A stretch of 64,000 bases of DNA from Diaporthe sp. PMI_573. Its lineage: Eukaryota; Ascomycota; Sordariomycetes; Diaporthales; Diaporthaceae. Below the pieces are notes generated by a model that searched no databases, had not been told where the DNA came from, and saw nothing but the letters and a program-made list of their open reading frames with translations. The stretch is from contig JAJTUP010000021.1 of NCBI GenBank assembly GCA_021399435.1, forward strand, positions 372,001 to 436,000, in the 5' to 3' direction. Position numbers and translations under genes: made by a program. Of the stretch, positions 36,460 through 48,931 are shown piece after piece (the first letter of the stretch is position 1; each line of letters starts with the position of its first letter).

Positions 36460-36808
36460 TCATGCCATTAGGGTTGAGAACGGCAAGTGGCGGTGCATCC
36501 GATCGGTGATTTGCATCAGGCCAGGCTCGTTCTGCTCGTCCACAATGTTGTGCCGGACAAGGAAGTCCATCCATACAATCGCTGCATCTTCCGTCATTTC
36601 GCCGGCCATGATTGCTCCTCTCAACTCCTGCGCATCCATTCGGAGAAACTCGCTGACTTCTCCGTCGTGCGGGCGGGGCACTATGTCTTGGGGAAGTTCT
36701 AGCTCGAACGTGTTCCCGGTCTTCTTAGCTAGTAGTGGGGACATTGTCGAGTTTGTTCAGGATTGTAAGCCAGGTAGACTGACTTCTGGCAGGGTCGGTC
36801 GAATCCAT
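36460..36808 (-). pseudogene. Decayed Nudix/DUF4743-type hydrolase gene with internal deletion
   Basis: The 3' part (36744-36460) encodes a segment matching the C-terminal end of fungal Tnr3-like Nudix proteins: FELELPQDIVPRPHDGEV, a SEFLRMDAQELR helix, MDFLVRHNIV and a closing HRHLPF. Directly upstream, an ATG at 36808 opens a short reading frame (TWLTILNKLDNVP) resembling the N-terminal helix of the same family. The whole Nudix box region between them is missing and the two parts are out of frame. I read this as a gene collapsed by internal deletion. The C-terminal match is reasonable; the N-terminal match is weak. A family search with both parts would settle it. Confidence 0.5.
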
Positions 36809-37864
36809 GACCGAGGAAACTGAGACCAATGTTGGCGTGGTCTTAGCTTCGGGGGTTTTGAGGTGCTGAAAGCATACTGGTATAACAGCAGGCACCGTTA
36901 GCAGAGGAGCTCAGTCTTAATAACGACCGACAAGGAAGAGGTTTGGCTGACCGCATCTGAGAGTCAAGAACCCTTTGATATCGTTTTGATGTTGAGCCTC
37001 AACGTCATTGATCTTGACGTACGGCTCGAGTGTGTGAGACCAGGAACCAATAGCATTCAGGGTAGTGGGATAGAAAAAAGGATGTGCAAAGCCCGCTCTA
37101 ATCTCAGGCCTTAAATAGTGGCGTAGGGTGGTGATAAACTGTCTGCACCAGCGGCAGAATCCAAGTGAATGTGAGAGTAGGATCCAAGTGAACGTGACAC
37201 ATTGAGGCTGACACGTGAATCGGAGATGGTCTTGTCTTCGAACTTGGAAGTTTTGTATTTCACAGAGCTTATTCACTTGACGACATTACTGTAAACCAAA
37301 AAAACCGGATGTCAAAAAGTTAAAATGACGTTCAATCATGACTTTTGATCAACACATCAAGTATATTCCACAGAGTGATTGCAAACTGCATACTGTTGCA
37401 ATAACACAGATAGAGTCCTACCCACATTCTCTGTAGGCTGTATCTTGCATAACTAGCTTATTGAAGTTTGATGAAGCGCAGGAAGTGCAATGATTATTGG
37501 ATATCTTGCTGCAGCAGATCAAAAGTGTCTCCTGTGTGAACCTTGGTCAAGCATGATTCAATGTTAGTCTGTCACGTAGCTATTCATCCGGTCATGCAAA
37601 GCTCCTTATAGCCTGACAGAGCTGTGGGCCATTATGTATAATCTGCATGGATTCCTTGAGACAACGTCATGAGAGATTGAACAGGCACCAAATATCTTGA
37701 AGGTATGACAGATTCACCACAGTGGTTACTTTGATAATTCGAAAGTGTTAAACAAATGACAGCATTGTGGAAGTGATCATTTGAATTTCAGCGTGCTATG
37801 TCTGGACACATAACGAGGAAGCAAATAGTAAAGGCTGTGTGTCTCAAAGCCTACTGATACTGAA
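36809..37864. other. Intergenic region
   Basis: About 1 kb, AT-rich from 37280 on. A 119-codon minus ORF (37276-36917) contains GFLTLRCGQPNLFLVGRY but I do not recognise it. No other feature was seen. Confidence 0.4.
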
Positions 37865-38871
37865 TTACGCTGTGGTCTCCTTAACAAAAGAAATAAGTCT
37901 TGATCCCACAGCTGCATACTCTGGCTCATCTAGGCCCATCCCAAAGGTGTAAGAAACGTGATTGTGGCCTTTGAGCACCTCCAAGAGGGGCAACTTGGAA
38001 AACCTCTTTCTATAGTCACTCAAAAACTCAAAAGTTCCATCGAGGATCTCATCCGCCTCAGCCTCGCCGACCATCATCAGCAGCTCACACGGGAGTTTCT
38101 CGCGAGGCGGGGTTGTCGCGGTGCCGAAGAACTCCTGCCGGAAGACGGCAGCCGGGGCCCAGCGCTGGTTGACCTCGAATAGGTCGTTCGTCCGAAACCA
38201 GTCCTTCAGCATTTGCGCCCTGCTGGGGTCGCTAGTGCTTGTCGTGAAGGGGGCGGAGAGGAGGACGGCACCGCGAAGGATTGGGTTGGGGTTGGGGTCC
38301 AGCTTGCCGAGAAACATTGCAGTGGCAAGGTGAAATCCGCCGGCGCTCTGGCCGATTGCAACAACCTTATCCGGATCTCCTCCGTGCTGTGTGATGTTCT
38401 TCTGGATCCATTGGAGGGCTGCGGTGACATCTTCTGCCCCGTTAGGATGGTGGCCGCCCTGCAACGCCAGGCGGTATGTGACGAGACATGTGATGAAGCC
38501 GTTGCTGGTAAAATAGTTGCCTAGTGGCTTGTTAGATCCGGATGAGAAGGGGTCGTCGTGGGGTGAGAATATGATGACGCACCTATGTTAGAATACATGT
38601 TGTTGTCGCCAGCCACAAGGCCACCGCCGTGGATGAAGACCACAACGGGCCGGCCAGAGTCTCCAAACTTGTCTGCCTCTACTGGCTTATAAACATCGAG
38701 ACGATTCCTTGCATCCGGCCCGTACTTGATGGCGGTCTCCGCCTTAATCCGGCCGTCATGCTTGCTGCTGAGCTTGGCCTGGATGGGCCCGTAGAGCTTT
38801 GCCAGCGCAGGAGGAACGTCAGGATTCCAGGTGTTGCCGTATCTGGCCAGGGCTTCCCTTATGGCTTCCAT
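37865..38871 (-). CDS. Alpha/beta-hydrolase fold esterase (HGGG/HSL-like)
   Basis: Probable cytosolic carboxyl-ester hydrolase; substrate unknown. Exons on the minus strand are 38871-38583 and 38520-37865, split by a 62-bp intron, giving 314 aa. Residues 81-84 are the HGGG oxyanion-hole motif. The nucleophile elbow is GQSAGG with Ser155. A late acid lies in the VGEAEADEILDG region, and His is supplied by KGHNHVS near the C-terminus. No signal peptide is visible from this start. An in-frame upstream extension begins with GTG and was not used. The fold is shared with the esterase domain of the PKS in this window, but sequence and context are different. There is no metabolic context around it. 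Confidence 0.87.
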
Positions 38872-39818
38872 TTTGACGGCCGGCTGAGAGGGATCTGGGC
38901 ACAGCACACAATGAGGGGTTGAAGTCGCACTGGATGCAGCAAGACCTGGGGGAGTGTTGGACTACATATGCATACCACATGAGCCCTGATCGGTGCAACC
39001 GGCCAATTGTGAGAAGCCCGGCGGCCGAATATACAAACCCCACACGGCTGGACCGGGAATTCCGGCACGAGTGCATATGTCCGGGAAAGGGAGTTCAACA
39101 CAGCAGGGAATGGATAATCCGGTAGCATTTGAGCCGAAGAAGGCCCTGATCCTGGCCTTCCCCCGGAGTCTCAATTGGATTTTTGAATGTTTGAAGCCCC
39201 CCTGGGAGATTGACCTTGTACAGCAGGACGAGAGGACGCCCAGGCTCAAAGAGGAGAGTCCCCTGGTGAGGAGAAAGAGATGCATGAGCCATGAGCAACG
39301 CCACTGGACGAGAAGCCCGATCTGCACAGCCGAGGACACAACCCCCGACCGGCCACCATCAGAGAACTGGTGCAGTACACCAGAGCACTCCATCGTGACG
39401 CGGAGTGCCGGAGCTGCGCAGGCACGCAGGCACGCAGGCACGCAGGCACGCAGGCACGCAGGCACGCAGGCCACGCCAGTTTCTTGAGACGCAGCTTGGA
39501 ATCCCGAGGTGCTCCGATGGCCCGTCACGCTAAGCCCTGAGGGGGCACTGGGCCAGCTCGCTAGCGCAAGACGGACAGCTGGGCTCCACATCAGCAAGAC
39601 CGACCGGAGTGAGCTTTTTGGACGCACCTGCAACCTCAGATTGGAAACTTTTCTTAACAGCATTGTCGTCGCCATCAACTCTCCAGCCTCTAATCTCGTG
39701 TCGGTAAGGCTGCCTGCCATCCTCTTTGAGCTGCCCCGGCACCTGAGCTAACACAAGACCTGACCACAAAAGTCCTCCAGCCTTTCTGTTCCTCATCCCG
39801 ACATACCGCATAGTCAAG
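38872..39818. promoter_or_regulatory. Divergent intergenic region between the esterase and MDH
   Basis: About 950 bp holding the promoters of both genes and an octamer repeat at 39416-39470. Overlapping ORFs on both strands show no domain. Confidence 0.5.
39416..39470. repeat. Tandem 8-bp repeat, unit GGCACGCA
   Basis: About six head-to-tail copies without spacers, about 350 bp upstream of the malate dehydrogenase start. Minisatellite. Confidence 0.9.
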
Positions 39819-41048
39819 ATGTTTGCCGCTCCCCGAATGGCCTCCATGTTCCAGCGCCGCGCCTTCTCGGCCTCGGCCCGTCAGGTATGCTGCCTGTTGT
39901 GGCCGTGTGTTGTCGTTCCGAAGCCAGGGCTGACACTTCCCGTCCTCTCTGTAGCTGTCCAAGGTGACCGTCCTCGGTGCTGCTGGTGGCATTGGCCAGC
40001 CTCTGTCCCTGCTGCTCAAGCTCAACCCAAGGGTGACCGAGCTTGCCCTGTATGATATCCGCATGGCTCCCGGTAAGCATCATCTGTCCTGCCCTCCCTC
40101 CATTGGCACCCCGGTTGTGTTGGTGCAGCATGTTGGTGCAGCACAACGTGGCCCGGGCCTTGCAGGTGGCAGCACAACGCGCTAACGCCCTCGCCCTCGT
40201 CCCTTGCAGGCGTTGCTGCCGACATCTCCCACATCAACACCAAGTCCACCGTCACCGGTTACGACCCAACCTCCTCCGGCCTGTCCGACGCCCTCAAGGG
40301 TGCTGAGGTCGTCCTCATCCCCGCTGGTGTCCCCCGCAAGCCCGGCATGACCCGTGACGACTTGTTCAACACCAACGCCTCCATCGTCCGCGACCTGGCT
40401 AAGGCTGCCGCCGAGGCCTCCCCCAACGCCAACATCCTCGTCATCTCCAACCCCGTCAACTCCACCGTCCCCATCGTCGCAGAGGTCTTCAAGGCCCGCG
40501 GCGTCTACAACCCCAAGCGCCTGTTCGGTGTCACCACCCTTGACGTCGTCCGTGCCTCCCGCTTCGTCTCCCAGCTCAAGGGCACCGACCCTGCCGACGA
40601 GAACATCACCGTTGTCGGTGGCCACTCCGGCGTGACCATCGTCCCCCTGTTCTCCCAGTCCGCCCACCCCGACCTGTCCTCCCACGAGGAGATCGTCAAG
40701 CGCGTCCAGTTCGGCGGTGACGAGGTCGTCAAGGCCAAGGATGGTGCCGGTTCCGCCACCCTGTCCATGGCCATGGCGGGTGCCCGCATGGCCGAGTCCC
40801 TGCTGCGCGCCGCCCAGGGCGAGAAGGGCGTCGTCGAGCCCACCTTTGTCGACTCCCCTCTGTACAAGGACCAGGGCATCGACTTCTTCTCCTCCAAGGT
40901 CGAGCTCGGCCCCAACGGTGTCGAGAAGATCCTGCCCCTCGGCAAGATCGACGCCAACGAGGAGAAGATGGTCGAGGCCTGCCTTGCTGACCTCAAGAAG
41001 AACATCGAGAAGGGTGTCGCCTTCGTCGCCAAGAACCCCGGCAACTAA
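39819..41048 (+). CDS. MDH1: Malate dehydrogenase, mitochondrial
   Basis: NAD-dependent interconversion of malate and oxaloacetate in the TCA cycle and malate-aspartate shuttle. Exons 39819-39884, 39955-40072 and 40210-41048 give 340 aa. Exon 1 is a typical presequence: 22 aa, Arg/Ser/Ala-rich, no acidic residue. Exon 2 opens with the nucleotide-binding motif [15 protein letters not shown]. The substrate loop carries RKPGMTRDD and the catalytic His200 sits in GGHSGV. There is no peroxisomal C-terminal tripeptide (it ends NPGN), so mitochondrial rather than glyoxysomal (inference from both ends). The third positions are strongly C-rich, unlike neighbouring genes, as expected for high expression. 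Length and motifs are complete. It converges with the P5A ATPase gene. Confidence 0.97.
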
Positions 41049-41758
41049 GCCTCTCTCCGGGCATCTCTCGGTCACAAGGACGGGATTGAAAGTCTCTCCT
41101 GCTGGGACGAGACGAATGATTCCTACAAGTCTTGGATGGTGCAAATTACCTGCCTGACGGGCATGCAGAGCCGCTGGTAGATCCTGTCTGTACCGGTTGT
41201 GTGATGGGCGATGGCTGTTTCTGGATGCTTCGTTCCTGCGCTTCCTTGACCGGAATATCCCAGTGTTGTGGTTGCGGATTTGGATCCAATGTTTCGACAA
41301 GAGGCAAAATAAAACGGGAGGGGGGCGGGAGACAGAGAGAGAGAGAGAGAGCTGCGACTTCCTGTGTAGTCTAGTCTTTTATACTCTTTCAATCTTCCAT
41401 TGGAGATGCAAATAGACGACAGCTGCTTGTACAATAGCACAATGTTTCCCAAGACCTGTTGGACTGTGAGAACCACCTTCCAAGGGTAGAAAGAGCCTGC
41501 TTGAGTGCAATCCCATGCCCAGTCACATCTTCCCGCGGCCCGTTTACTATGGCATGGGTCAGAGCTATCAGAAGGCAGGAGACCGCAAGAAGCATACAGA
41601 TATGACTTGAGGGTGTGGAGTAAAACAGGTTTGTAAGTTGGCACAAGCGTTTGCACCACGCATGTCTATCAGATCTTGTGTGATTCTAGTCGAACCCCAT
41701 CCAGTCTATATTACTTTCCTGACTTCGAACCGTATGGCCTGTCAATACACAGGTCCGC
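41049..41758. other. Convergent 3' region of MDH and the P5A ATPase
   Basis: About 700 bp between two 3' ends, with a GA dinucleotide run at about 41334-41351. No gene is supported. Confidence 0.55.
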
Positions 41759-44700
41759 CTAGCCCTGCTGACGGCCATCTCTCCAGGCCTCTAGCCTCTG
41801 CCTCTGCGCCTCGACCTTCCGCTCAAACTCAGCCACCTTCTCAAGCCTCTTGCGCTCATCCTCGGCCTCCTTGCGCTTCTGCACTTCTTCCTGGCGCACG
41901 CGTTCCCGCTCCAACTGGTCGGGCCTCCGAAGCGCGATGTCACGCGGCCTGTAGTCCGAAAAGAGTTTCTTCAGGGCAACCTCAATGATCCAGCATGCTG
42001 CGTAGTCGACAATCATGACGCCGGTCATGGTCAGCTTGAACTCGTCTGAGAAGGGCACCAGCTTCATCTGCTCGTTGAGCTCGGGAATGAACTCTGTCGA
42101 GCAAGAGAAGGCAATGGCCGTCACACCCACAATGCCGTAGAACATGCCCTTGTTCTCGGTTAGGGCTTCACGGAACGGTCGACCTTGGTAGTTGACGGCA
42201 AAGGTACTGATTTGCTGGATAAGCTGTAGTAGGTACACGGCACTGTTGAGGAGCGACGGAGTGAACTCCGCCTCGAGATCAACGATTTCGTCACGGCTAT
42301 CGCAGTGTCAGTGAATTATTGTCGTCTATTGAATGCAGTAATGAAGACTTACGGCTCAAGCTTATCGCAAAATTTGGCGATATAAATCAAAGTTGCAATA
42401 TGCACCGCAAATTGGCCGAGAATAGAACCGATGATGTAAAAGTTGAAGATGTTTGGCTGAGGGCGTTCCTTAGAAAGGCCTTCGACGGACTTGGCCCGCG
42501 AGATGGACAAGAAGCAGACGCTCATAAGCATACCGCTGATGGTGTACTGGCCATCGCCAAACTTGATACCTTCCAAGTACAGGACACTCAAGCTGTAAGC
42601 ACTGATGAGACAGTTGAGGGCGAGAATCTTGTACATCTGAATGGTGGCAACGAGCGTGCATCGGCCCTGGCGAATGATGTTCGGGATGGCAATGACGTTT
42701 CGCAATTTGGAGGTGAATGGCGCAGCGACAGAGGCATCTCCAAGCTTGAGAGCGGGAGGTTCACCGTCGTCAAGGTCGTTGTCCATCATGCTTTGCTGGA
42801 TTTGTTCGGCGAAGCTGGCTGCCTTCTTGGCTGCTTGTGCTTGTTTGGCCGCACGGGGATCAGAGTTGATCAGCTGTTGAGCACCTGGAGATGTGACTGT
42901 TTCGATTGGCTGCTGATGCCCCTGAGCGCGTGCGAACTCAGCCGGCGAGACACCCTTCTTTTGTGCTTCGCGCTCGATGGCCTTTTGGTAGTGGGGATTA
43001 GACGGCCCAGGAGGGTACAGGTGGGCGATCAGAGGAGGCACTGGCGGAGCGGGCTGGTTGAAGCGCTTCATCAGGTCGACCTGCTTTTGGTACATCTCCT
43101 TCATCTTGGTGTTGCGAGCATGTTCGGCTATACGGGTAAGGTCTTCTTGGGTTCCGTTCAGGAGGGCGATTCCGATGTGAGCCTGCTTCAGTGCACCGAC
43201 GTCATTGGTTCCGTCGCCTGCCATCAGCGTGAAGTAGCCCATATCCTTGTAACCCAGGAGGAGTTCCTCCTTTTGCTTGGGGGAAACTCGAGCATACACC
43301 CAGGTATAACGCAGGATTTGATGCCAGCCAACTTGGCCCTTGAACTTCGCGAGAGCGTAGCCAGTAACACAAAGGTCATACTTGTTCAAAATTTCGGAGT
43401 CGACAGGCTTTGACGCATCCACCTGGATATTGACGCGTCCATCGACGCTGTGCCATACAAGCTTGTCTCCGTTGTCGTTCTGCTCGGGGGCATCAAGGAT
43501 AAGAACATCGCGATCAACGATCTCGACCTCACGAGCCACGTGAGCAGCAGTGAGAGGGTTGTCACCAGTGATCATGACGACCCTGTGACTGCTCTCGTTA
43601 AGCATTTGGACAGCCTGCTTGGCATCATCCTTCAACGGGGTATGGAGAACCAAGAAACCAGCGAAAGTCAGGCCAGCCTCAACGTTCTCACGCTTGAGCT
43701 CGTTGATCTTCTTAGCGCCTAGTTCGTCGTCCGTCGATAGTTGCTTGTACGCCAGTGCCAAGACACGAGATCCCCTGCGAGTGAAGTATTTGAAAGTTTC
43801 CTCGTAATCAGCGGGAACGGATACGAGCATCTTCATGATCGTTTCTGGCGCGCCCTTTACACCGACGAAAGTGCCTCGCATTTGTGCTCCGGTCTTGGGG
43901 TCCTTTCCTGTGACCGTAGCAACTGAGCTCTGGCGCTTGAGGGCAGACGAAAACTGGAAGCGGCGCTTGATCTGGACCGTCCCAACAGTACCTCCAGCAG
44001 CGGCAGTCGCAGGCCTGTGCGTCAACGTGTCGTTCTTGCCAAGAGTCCAGCCAAGAGCAGACAAGGTTGCCTTCTCCATTGGATCGCCAACTATGTCACC
44101 CTCATCCAGCTTGACCAGTGCGTGAGCGGTCGCAAGCACGAGTGTGGAAGCCAAACCAGAATCCTTCACAGGTGTCATGTTGCTATGTGCGCCGTCGGAT
44201 TCTTGTGGCGTGTCGGTACCAGACGCACCGAGGCCAAGTCCAGCAATGCCCTCAACGACTAGATCCTCTCCGGTCAGGGTTCCCGTCTTGTCGAAGCAAG
44301 CTATATCGATACGACCAGCAAAGGGAATGCGGAACGGCTCCGTGCAGAAGATGGCGTATTTAGCGAGAGCCGCCAGGCTCGTATTGACAGCCAAACTAAG
44401 CTCCATAGGCAGCTCAGGAGGTACCACACTCGTTATGATGAGAACGCAATCAAGTAACAGCTTCGATCGCTTGCGGTCTTTCAGAACACCCTCGGTCCAC
44501 ACGTACCAAGATGCGGCAATGGCGAAGACGAGCAGGAACAGGATGAAGAGTAGAGCCTCGACGTTGTTGGCGGACACACGCTCTGTGGAGTAGATCATAG
44601 TGCGGACCAAGCTGCCCTGCGACGTTTCGAATCCGGTCTTGATAACAATTGCCATGGCACCCTTGTCTGGGGGAGGAGGAACGCCGGACGCAACGGGAGG

Positions 44701-45892
44701 CTTCGGATCATCAGGGTTGCCGTGGGTGATTTGGAGGATCTTGGTGCCTCCCCATAGGAAGGCATTCTTGTCAAGACCTTCGGGCTCCAATCTCGCGTCG
44801 GCTGGGCGCAGCTGAATGGACTCCTTCAGCAACGGCGTGCTTTCACCAGACAGCATGGCCTCGTTGACGATGGCTGTCCCTTCTACCAGTAGCATGTCGC
44901 ATGCGACGCCGCTGTCTTCTTTTGTGCGGCCAGCAGACACCAGGTCTCCCGGGAGCAGCTTGTCGCTCGGAATCTCAGTCCACTTGCCCAGTCGGTAGAC
45001 CCAGATATCGTACGGCTTGATGCTCATGCCACGGAACTCGTTCAAGGTCCTCTGACGCTGCCAGACAACGGTGCTCTCGAAGACAACCAGCATGAATAGC
45101 GTGAAGAGCGAGTAGTACCAATAGTCGTCCAGCATCCACAGGCCGACGCAGAACACCTGGAAGACAAAGAACGGCGCGACCGCATGCTCCTTGAAGAGCT
45201 CGGTGAATGTAGGAACCGGGATATCGAAGGTGTTGGTACCGTAGTACTGCTCCAGTTTCTTGATCTCGGCGGCGTTGGTAAAGCCCTTGGCCTTTTGAAA
45301 GGTGTCGATCGTAGGCTTCGGCTCTGCGTCGATAGCATAGCTCAGGGTTGCGAATGTCTTCTTATCGGGGTCATACAGGAAACGGCGTTTCTGGAAGAGA
45401 AAGGACAAGGTGTTCTTGCCATCAATCTATAAGTCGGTCAGCCAGCAGTCCCTTGAGGCCCCCAGCCCCAGAAACTCGGCCAGGCCCAGAGACACTCGGC
45501 CAGGCCCAGAGACTCACCCTCTCTCGAACCAGGTCGCTGATGTCGGCAACGCCGGCATTTGCGACAGGAATGACCTTGATCTGTTGCGCCTCCTCGATGG
45601 ACGAAACCTTCCTCGCGGTAATTATAGCCTTGGCGCTAACACTCCAATGGGTACTCAGCCAGAAGAGACTCTGGAAGGTGATGATTGTGCCCATCCAGAC
45701 AAAAGTCCATTCTTGGCCACCGATGTGCTTGTCATAGAGCTCAGGAGTCAGGTAGAAGGCCAGGAATACGGGCCAGGCGATGGTGAAGGGCCAGACGTAG
45801 GCATGGAGGAACAGCGGCCGCGGCGTCAGCAGCTCAGCAGATTTGATTTGCGGGTTGTCGACGAGCGTCGTCGGTGGCGGCGGCGGCGCCAT
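41759..45892 (-). CDS. SPF1: P5A-type ATPase, Spf1/Cod1 orthologue (ER)
   Basis: P-type ATPase of the endoplasmic reticulum; P5A pumps remove misinserted transmembrane helices (established for Spf1/ATP13A1). Exons on the minus strand are 45892-45518, 45426-42353 and 42296-41759, giving 1328 aa, the usual size. Visible: N-terminal TM hairpin in exon 1, the actuator motif LSGESTP, the P5 signature PPELPMELSLAVN in TM4, the phosphorylation site DKTGTLT (Asp504), MITGDNPLTA, and the hinge MAGDGTNDVGALKQAHIGIALL. The C-terminus after the last TM is a charged coiled coil (RPDQLERERVRQEEVQKRKE). Introns are 91 and 56 bp. The first includes an internal near-duplication of CCAGGCCCAGAGAC. Every catalytic motif is intact. 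It is a core single-copy gene that anchors the euchromatic part of the window. Confidence 0.97.
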
Positions 45893-46367
45893 GGTGGGGC
45901 GGGCGGCAGAAACACCTGCACAGCAGTGGTTGCGATGAGAGAAACCGAGTCGAGGTCAATGGTCTAGGTATGCGCGTACGGCATTGGGGGAGACGAAGTC
46001 GATCGCTTCAACCGGGCTGCGCGTGTCTAGTGCAGGAGGGAAGAAAGGAACGGAGTTGGTAGAAGGTGGAAGCGGGCAGGATATGTTTCCAGGCAGGAAG
46101 CAGATGACGAGGGAAATTTGGAGTCGCCATCTGTACTTTTTTGGGTCTGTCTGGCTACGGGACAGGGATCAGTGTCCCCAACTCACCCATCGTGCAGAGG
46201 CGCTAGCCTCATCTTAGCAGCTACTGTGTACAGAGCACACTGCAACCGGCACGTAGTTACAGTCGGTAGGTACTCAAGTATCTCCACCCGCGTATTCACA
46301 GAATGATAGCGACCAGCTCGACCTATTTTTGACTCGGCTACTCGATTGCTAACAAGTCGAATCCCAT
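45893..46367. promoter_or_regulatory. Promoter region of the P5A ATPase gene
   Basis: 475 bp between the ATPase start and the stop of the MOSC gene on the same strand. Nothing else was seen. Confidence 0.4.
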
Positions 46368-47491
46368 CTACAACGGCCAGTCCTGCAGCATCCGAGTTAG
46401 CTCGTTCTCAGGCCGGTAAACGCGATGCCCTCAGATGAAATACGGAACATGGTCTGGGAGCACTCACCCAGACACACCTTTCTTCCATCCGCCTGGTGAC
46501 GGCAACGTCTTGTCCCACTCGGATCTCTGCCCTCTCGCCCTGGAGGAAGCCATACCGCCCGAAGATGGGCGAGTACTTGTTACCCTTGTCGACCCTGCGA
46601 TCCTTCATCAGCTTCTTGAGAACATTGCCGCTTTCGCCTGTTCCCGGCCTCCCCGTCGCGTAGTCGACATTGATCGACACGCAGCGCCCGCAGTTGCCTG
46701 TCAGAGCGAACCGCACGCCGTTGTCAACCTCGATCTCCCCCCAATAGTCCTCATCGAATGGCCCCTCGCCCTCAACGACGACATTGGGCCGAAACTTCCG
46801 AATGTCCATTGCCTCCCCAGGCGGAAGCCTACTGCTCACGTCGTTCAGAGATGCCTCGGTCGCGACCAGATACGATGCGACACAGGTGAACGTGAGCCAG
46901 TGCGGGTCCTCGTCGTTGGAACCAATGTAGCTCTTCATGGAGGACAACCACCCCTGGTTCTGTTTGTTCTGGACATGTGGCGACATCGTGCCTAGTACCT
47001 GCCGTTTGCCGTCGCCGACGTAAACGAGTATGGTCTCGAAGCCCAAGCACGAGCTGAACCATGAGTTATGAGCCTCGAGCATACGGTAGCACTTGGTCTT
47101 GCTCTTGTACAGGTCAACTTCCACACTCTCAAGCCCGGAAGTCTCTGGCTCCAATGGGATCTCGAGTGTTGTTTTCTGCGCCGGTGTCGGCGTGGAACTT
47201 GGCTCCTCAGGCACCTGATATCTCACAACAATATTTCCATCAAGAATCTCCGGGATGAAAAGAGCACATGCTGGATACCTGACCACTTCCACTGGCTCAT
47301 AGTGTCCGTCATCATGTACCCTCAGGAGCATAAAACGTCGGTCATATTGGACACCCTGCCTATCAAGCTTTGCTTTTTGCAAAGCTATGCCTCGCAGCGA
47401 TTTGATTGGGTAGACGTAGAGCTGCGAGAGTCAGTAAGCATCCTGCCTTCGTTCCATTCTGTCCTGAACTGCTCACCTGTGTGATTTTCAT
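46368..47491 (-). CDS. MOSC-domain molybdenum-cofactor protein (mARC-like)
   Basis: Molybdenum-cofactor-binding protein of the MOSC group, related to the C-terminal domain of Moco sulfurase and to the mitochondrial amidoxime-reducing component. Exons on the minus strand are 47491-47477 (5 aa), 47421-46468 and 46382-46368 (4 aa plus stop), giving 327 aa. The tiny first exon (MKITQ) joins to LYVYPIKSLRG, the standard start of the N-terminal beta-barrel. The tiny last exon supplies DWPL after RCVW, matching the usual end of the family. The MOSC part has RKFRPNVVVEG and TGNCGRCVSINVD, whose Cys is in the cofactor-ligand position. No obvious mitochondrial presequence, so location and redox partner are open. 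Intron lengths are 55 and 85 bp. Confidence 0.87.
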
Positions 47492-48803
47492 GATTTCTTG
47501 TCAGTTCCCTAGCGATGTGAGTCAGAAAGGGAGATGCAGTCTTTGCTACTCCTCACGATCGGCATCGGAGCTCGATCATTTCGGGCTTACATAAGAGCTA
47601 TGTGTTCCGGTCTGCCGGACTTGTCGCCTCCCTTCCCGACCGAATCGAATCAAACACATTGTTCCCTGATGGTGTGATTCGTTAGTGCAAATTCTCATCC
47701 GTACTGCTTTTACAGTCCAGTTTGGTACAAGTCTATACCAATCAAGTCTTCAGAAGGAAAGATGTACCAGGTCTCCGCCTAGGGACCGTATTGTAGCTGG
47801 CTCCTGCCGTAACCGTTGCTGGTATGGCTTCTCAAAATCCATTTTTCCGAGGCCATATCTATACAATTCGTGTCTTTTCAGTCGGCTGGGCATATTTTCT
47901 CATTGAAATTCGAGAACTAGTATTTGATGATCTCTGTGACCTGACCAAGTGAGTGTCTAGAGACTTGCATTCTCGGAGCATATATCAAGCTTTTTGATTC
48001 TGGGATCTCAACTAACCATGTCTAATCCACATATACGCTGAGCTCACCTTTGCTTTGGTAGAGAAGAACCATCATGAGCACACAGCTGACTGTCACGGTC
48101 CCGCCTGTTGCTCAGTCCGATACCGCTTGGGTGACAACAGAGTAGGCAATCTAATAGATATTTTCGAGCAATTCAGTTGCTCAAAATATGAGTGTCTTGC
48201 ATTTAAATCAATCTACTTGCTCCTGCCACCGACGAACTTCTTCGAAGAAACCCGGGCTTCGAAATACTATAACCAAGACGAATGATGCTATGTACATCAT
48301 TGACCTACCTCGATAGGCGAAAGAACAGGGCACTGCAGTGCATGGCGATTCCAAACAATCTCGCCTGCCTTCCGCCAATAATCTACTATAGAAAATGCTT
48401 GTCAAACACACAGAGAGCTCCATCAGATATGTTTACCCGGGATACGCGCGTACTCGACTTCTTCAATTTATCAGGGTAGTTTCAATTTTCATCCGTTTAC
48501 ATACCCATATAGAAGGTAAGCAAGCTGTCAGGGCTCTACAATAACGTTTCCGTATTTTCTAAATGTACCTATATTACTATAATAATGTACGTGACTGTTA
48601 TTAACATTGTATGTTATCTAATTAATGCTGGGTCATTAAGCATTTACTACTGTGGGACCGCCTACAGATCTATATATATTCTGTAGGAAATCATTCTAGA
48701 GCAGGGTTTCCCATAGAAGGCTTTCTTAAGCGAGGCTATTCTAGATAAGGTTATCATATAGGATGATAGGAGCGTATCTTATAGGAGAGTATCCTATAGG
48801 ATT
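47492..48803. other. Transition from gene-rich to AT-rich sequence
   Basis: About 1.3 kb with no supported gene. Base composition drops sharply to AT-rich after about 48480, with short repeats around TAGGAT and CTATAGGA leading into the octamer array. This is the border of the repeat compartment. Confidence 0.55.
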
Positions 48804-48931
48804 ATAAGAGGGTAAGAGGGTAAGAGGGTAAGAGGGTAAGAGGGTAAGAGGGTAAGAGGGTAAGAGGGTAAGAGGGTAAGAGGGTAAGAGGGTAAGAGGG
48901 TAAGAGGGTAGGAGGGTAAGAGGGTAGGAGG
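48804..48931. repeat. Tandem 8-bp repeat, unit GGGTAAGA
   Basis: About 15 nearly perfect copies; two late copies read GGGTAGGA. It has no spacers and is not the fungal telomere repeat TTAGGG. Confidence 0.92.

Noticed and set aside
36917..37276. 119-codon minus-strand ORF
   Set aside because: Unrecognised, no conserved motif; cannot be told from chance.
39416..39470. CRISPR-like array
   Set aside because: Pure tandem octamers without spacers, in a eukaryotic genome.
48804..48931. Interstitial telomere repeat
   Set aside because: The unit is GGGTAAGA, not TTAGGG or a simple variant.
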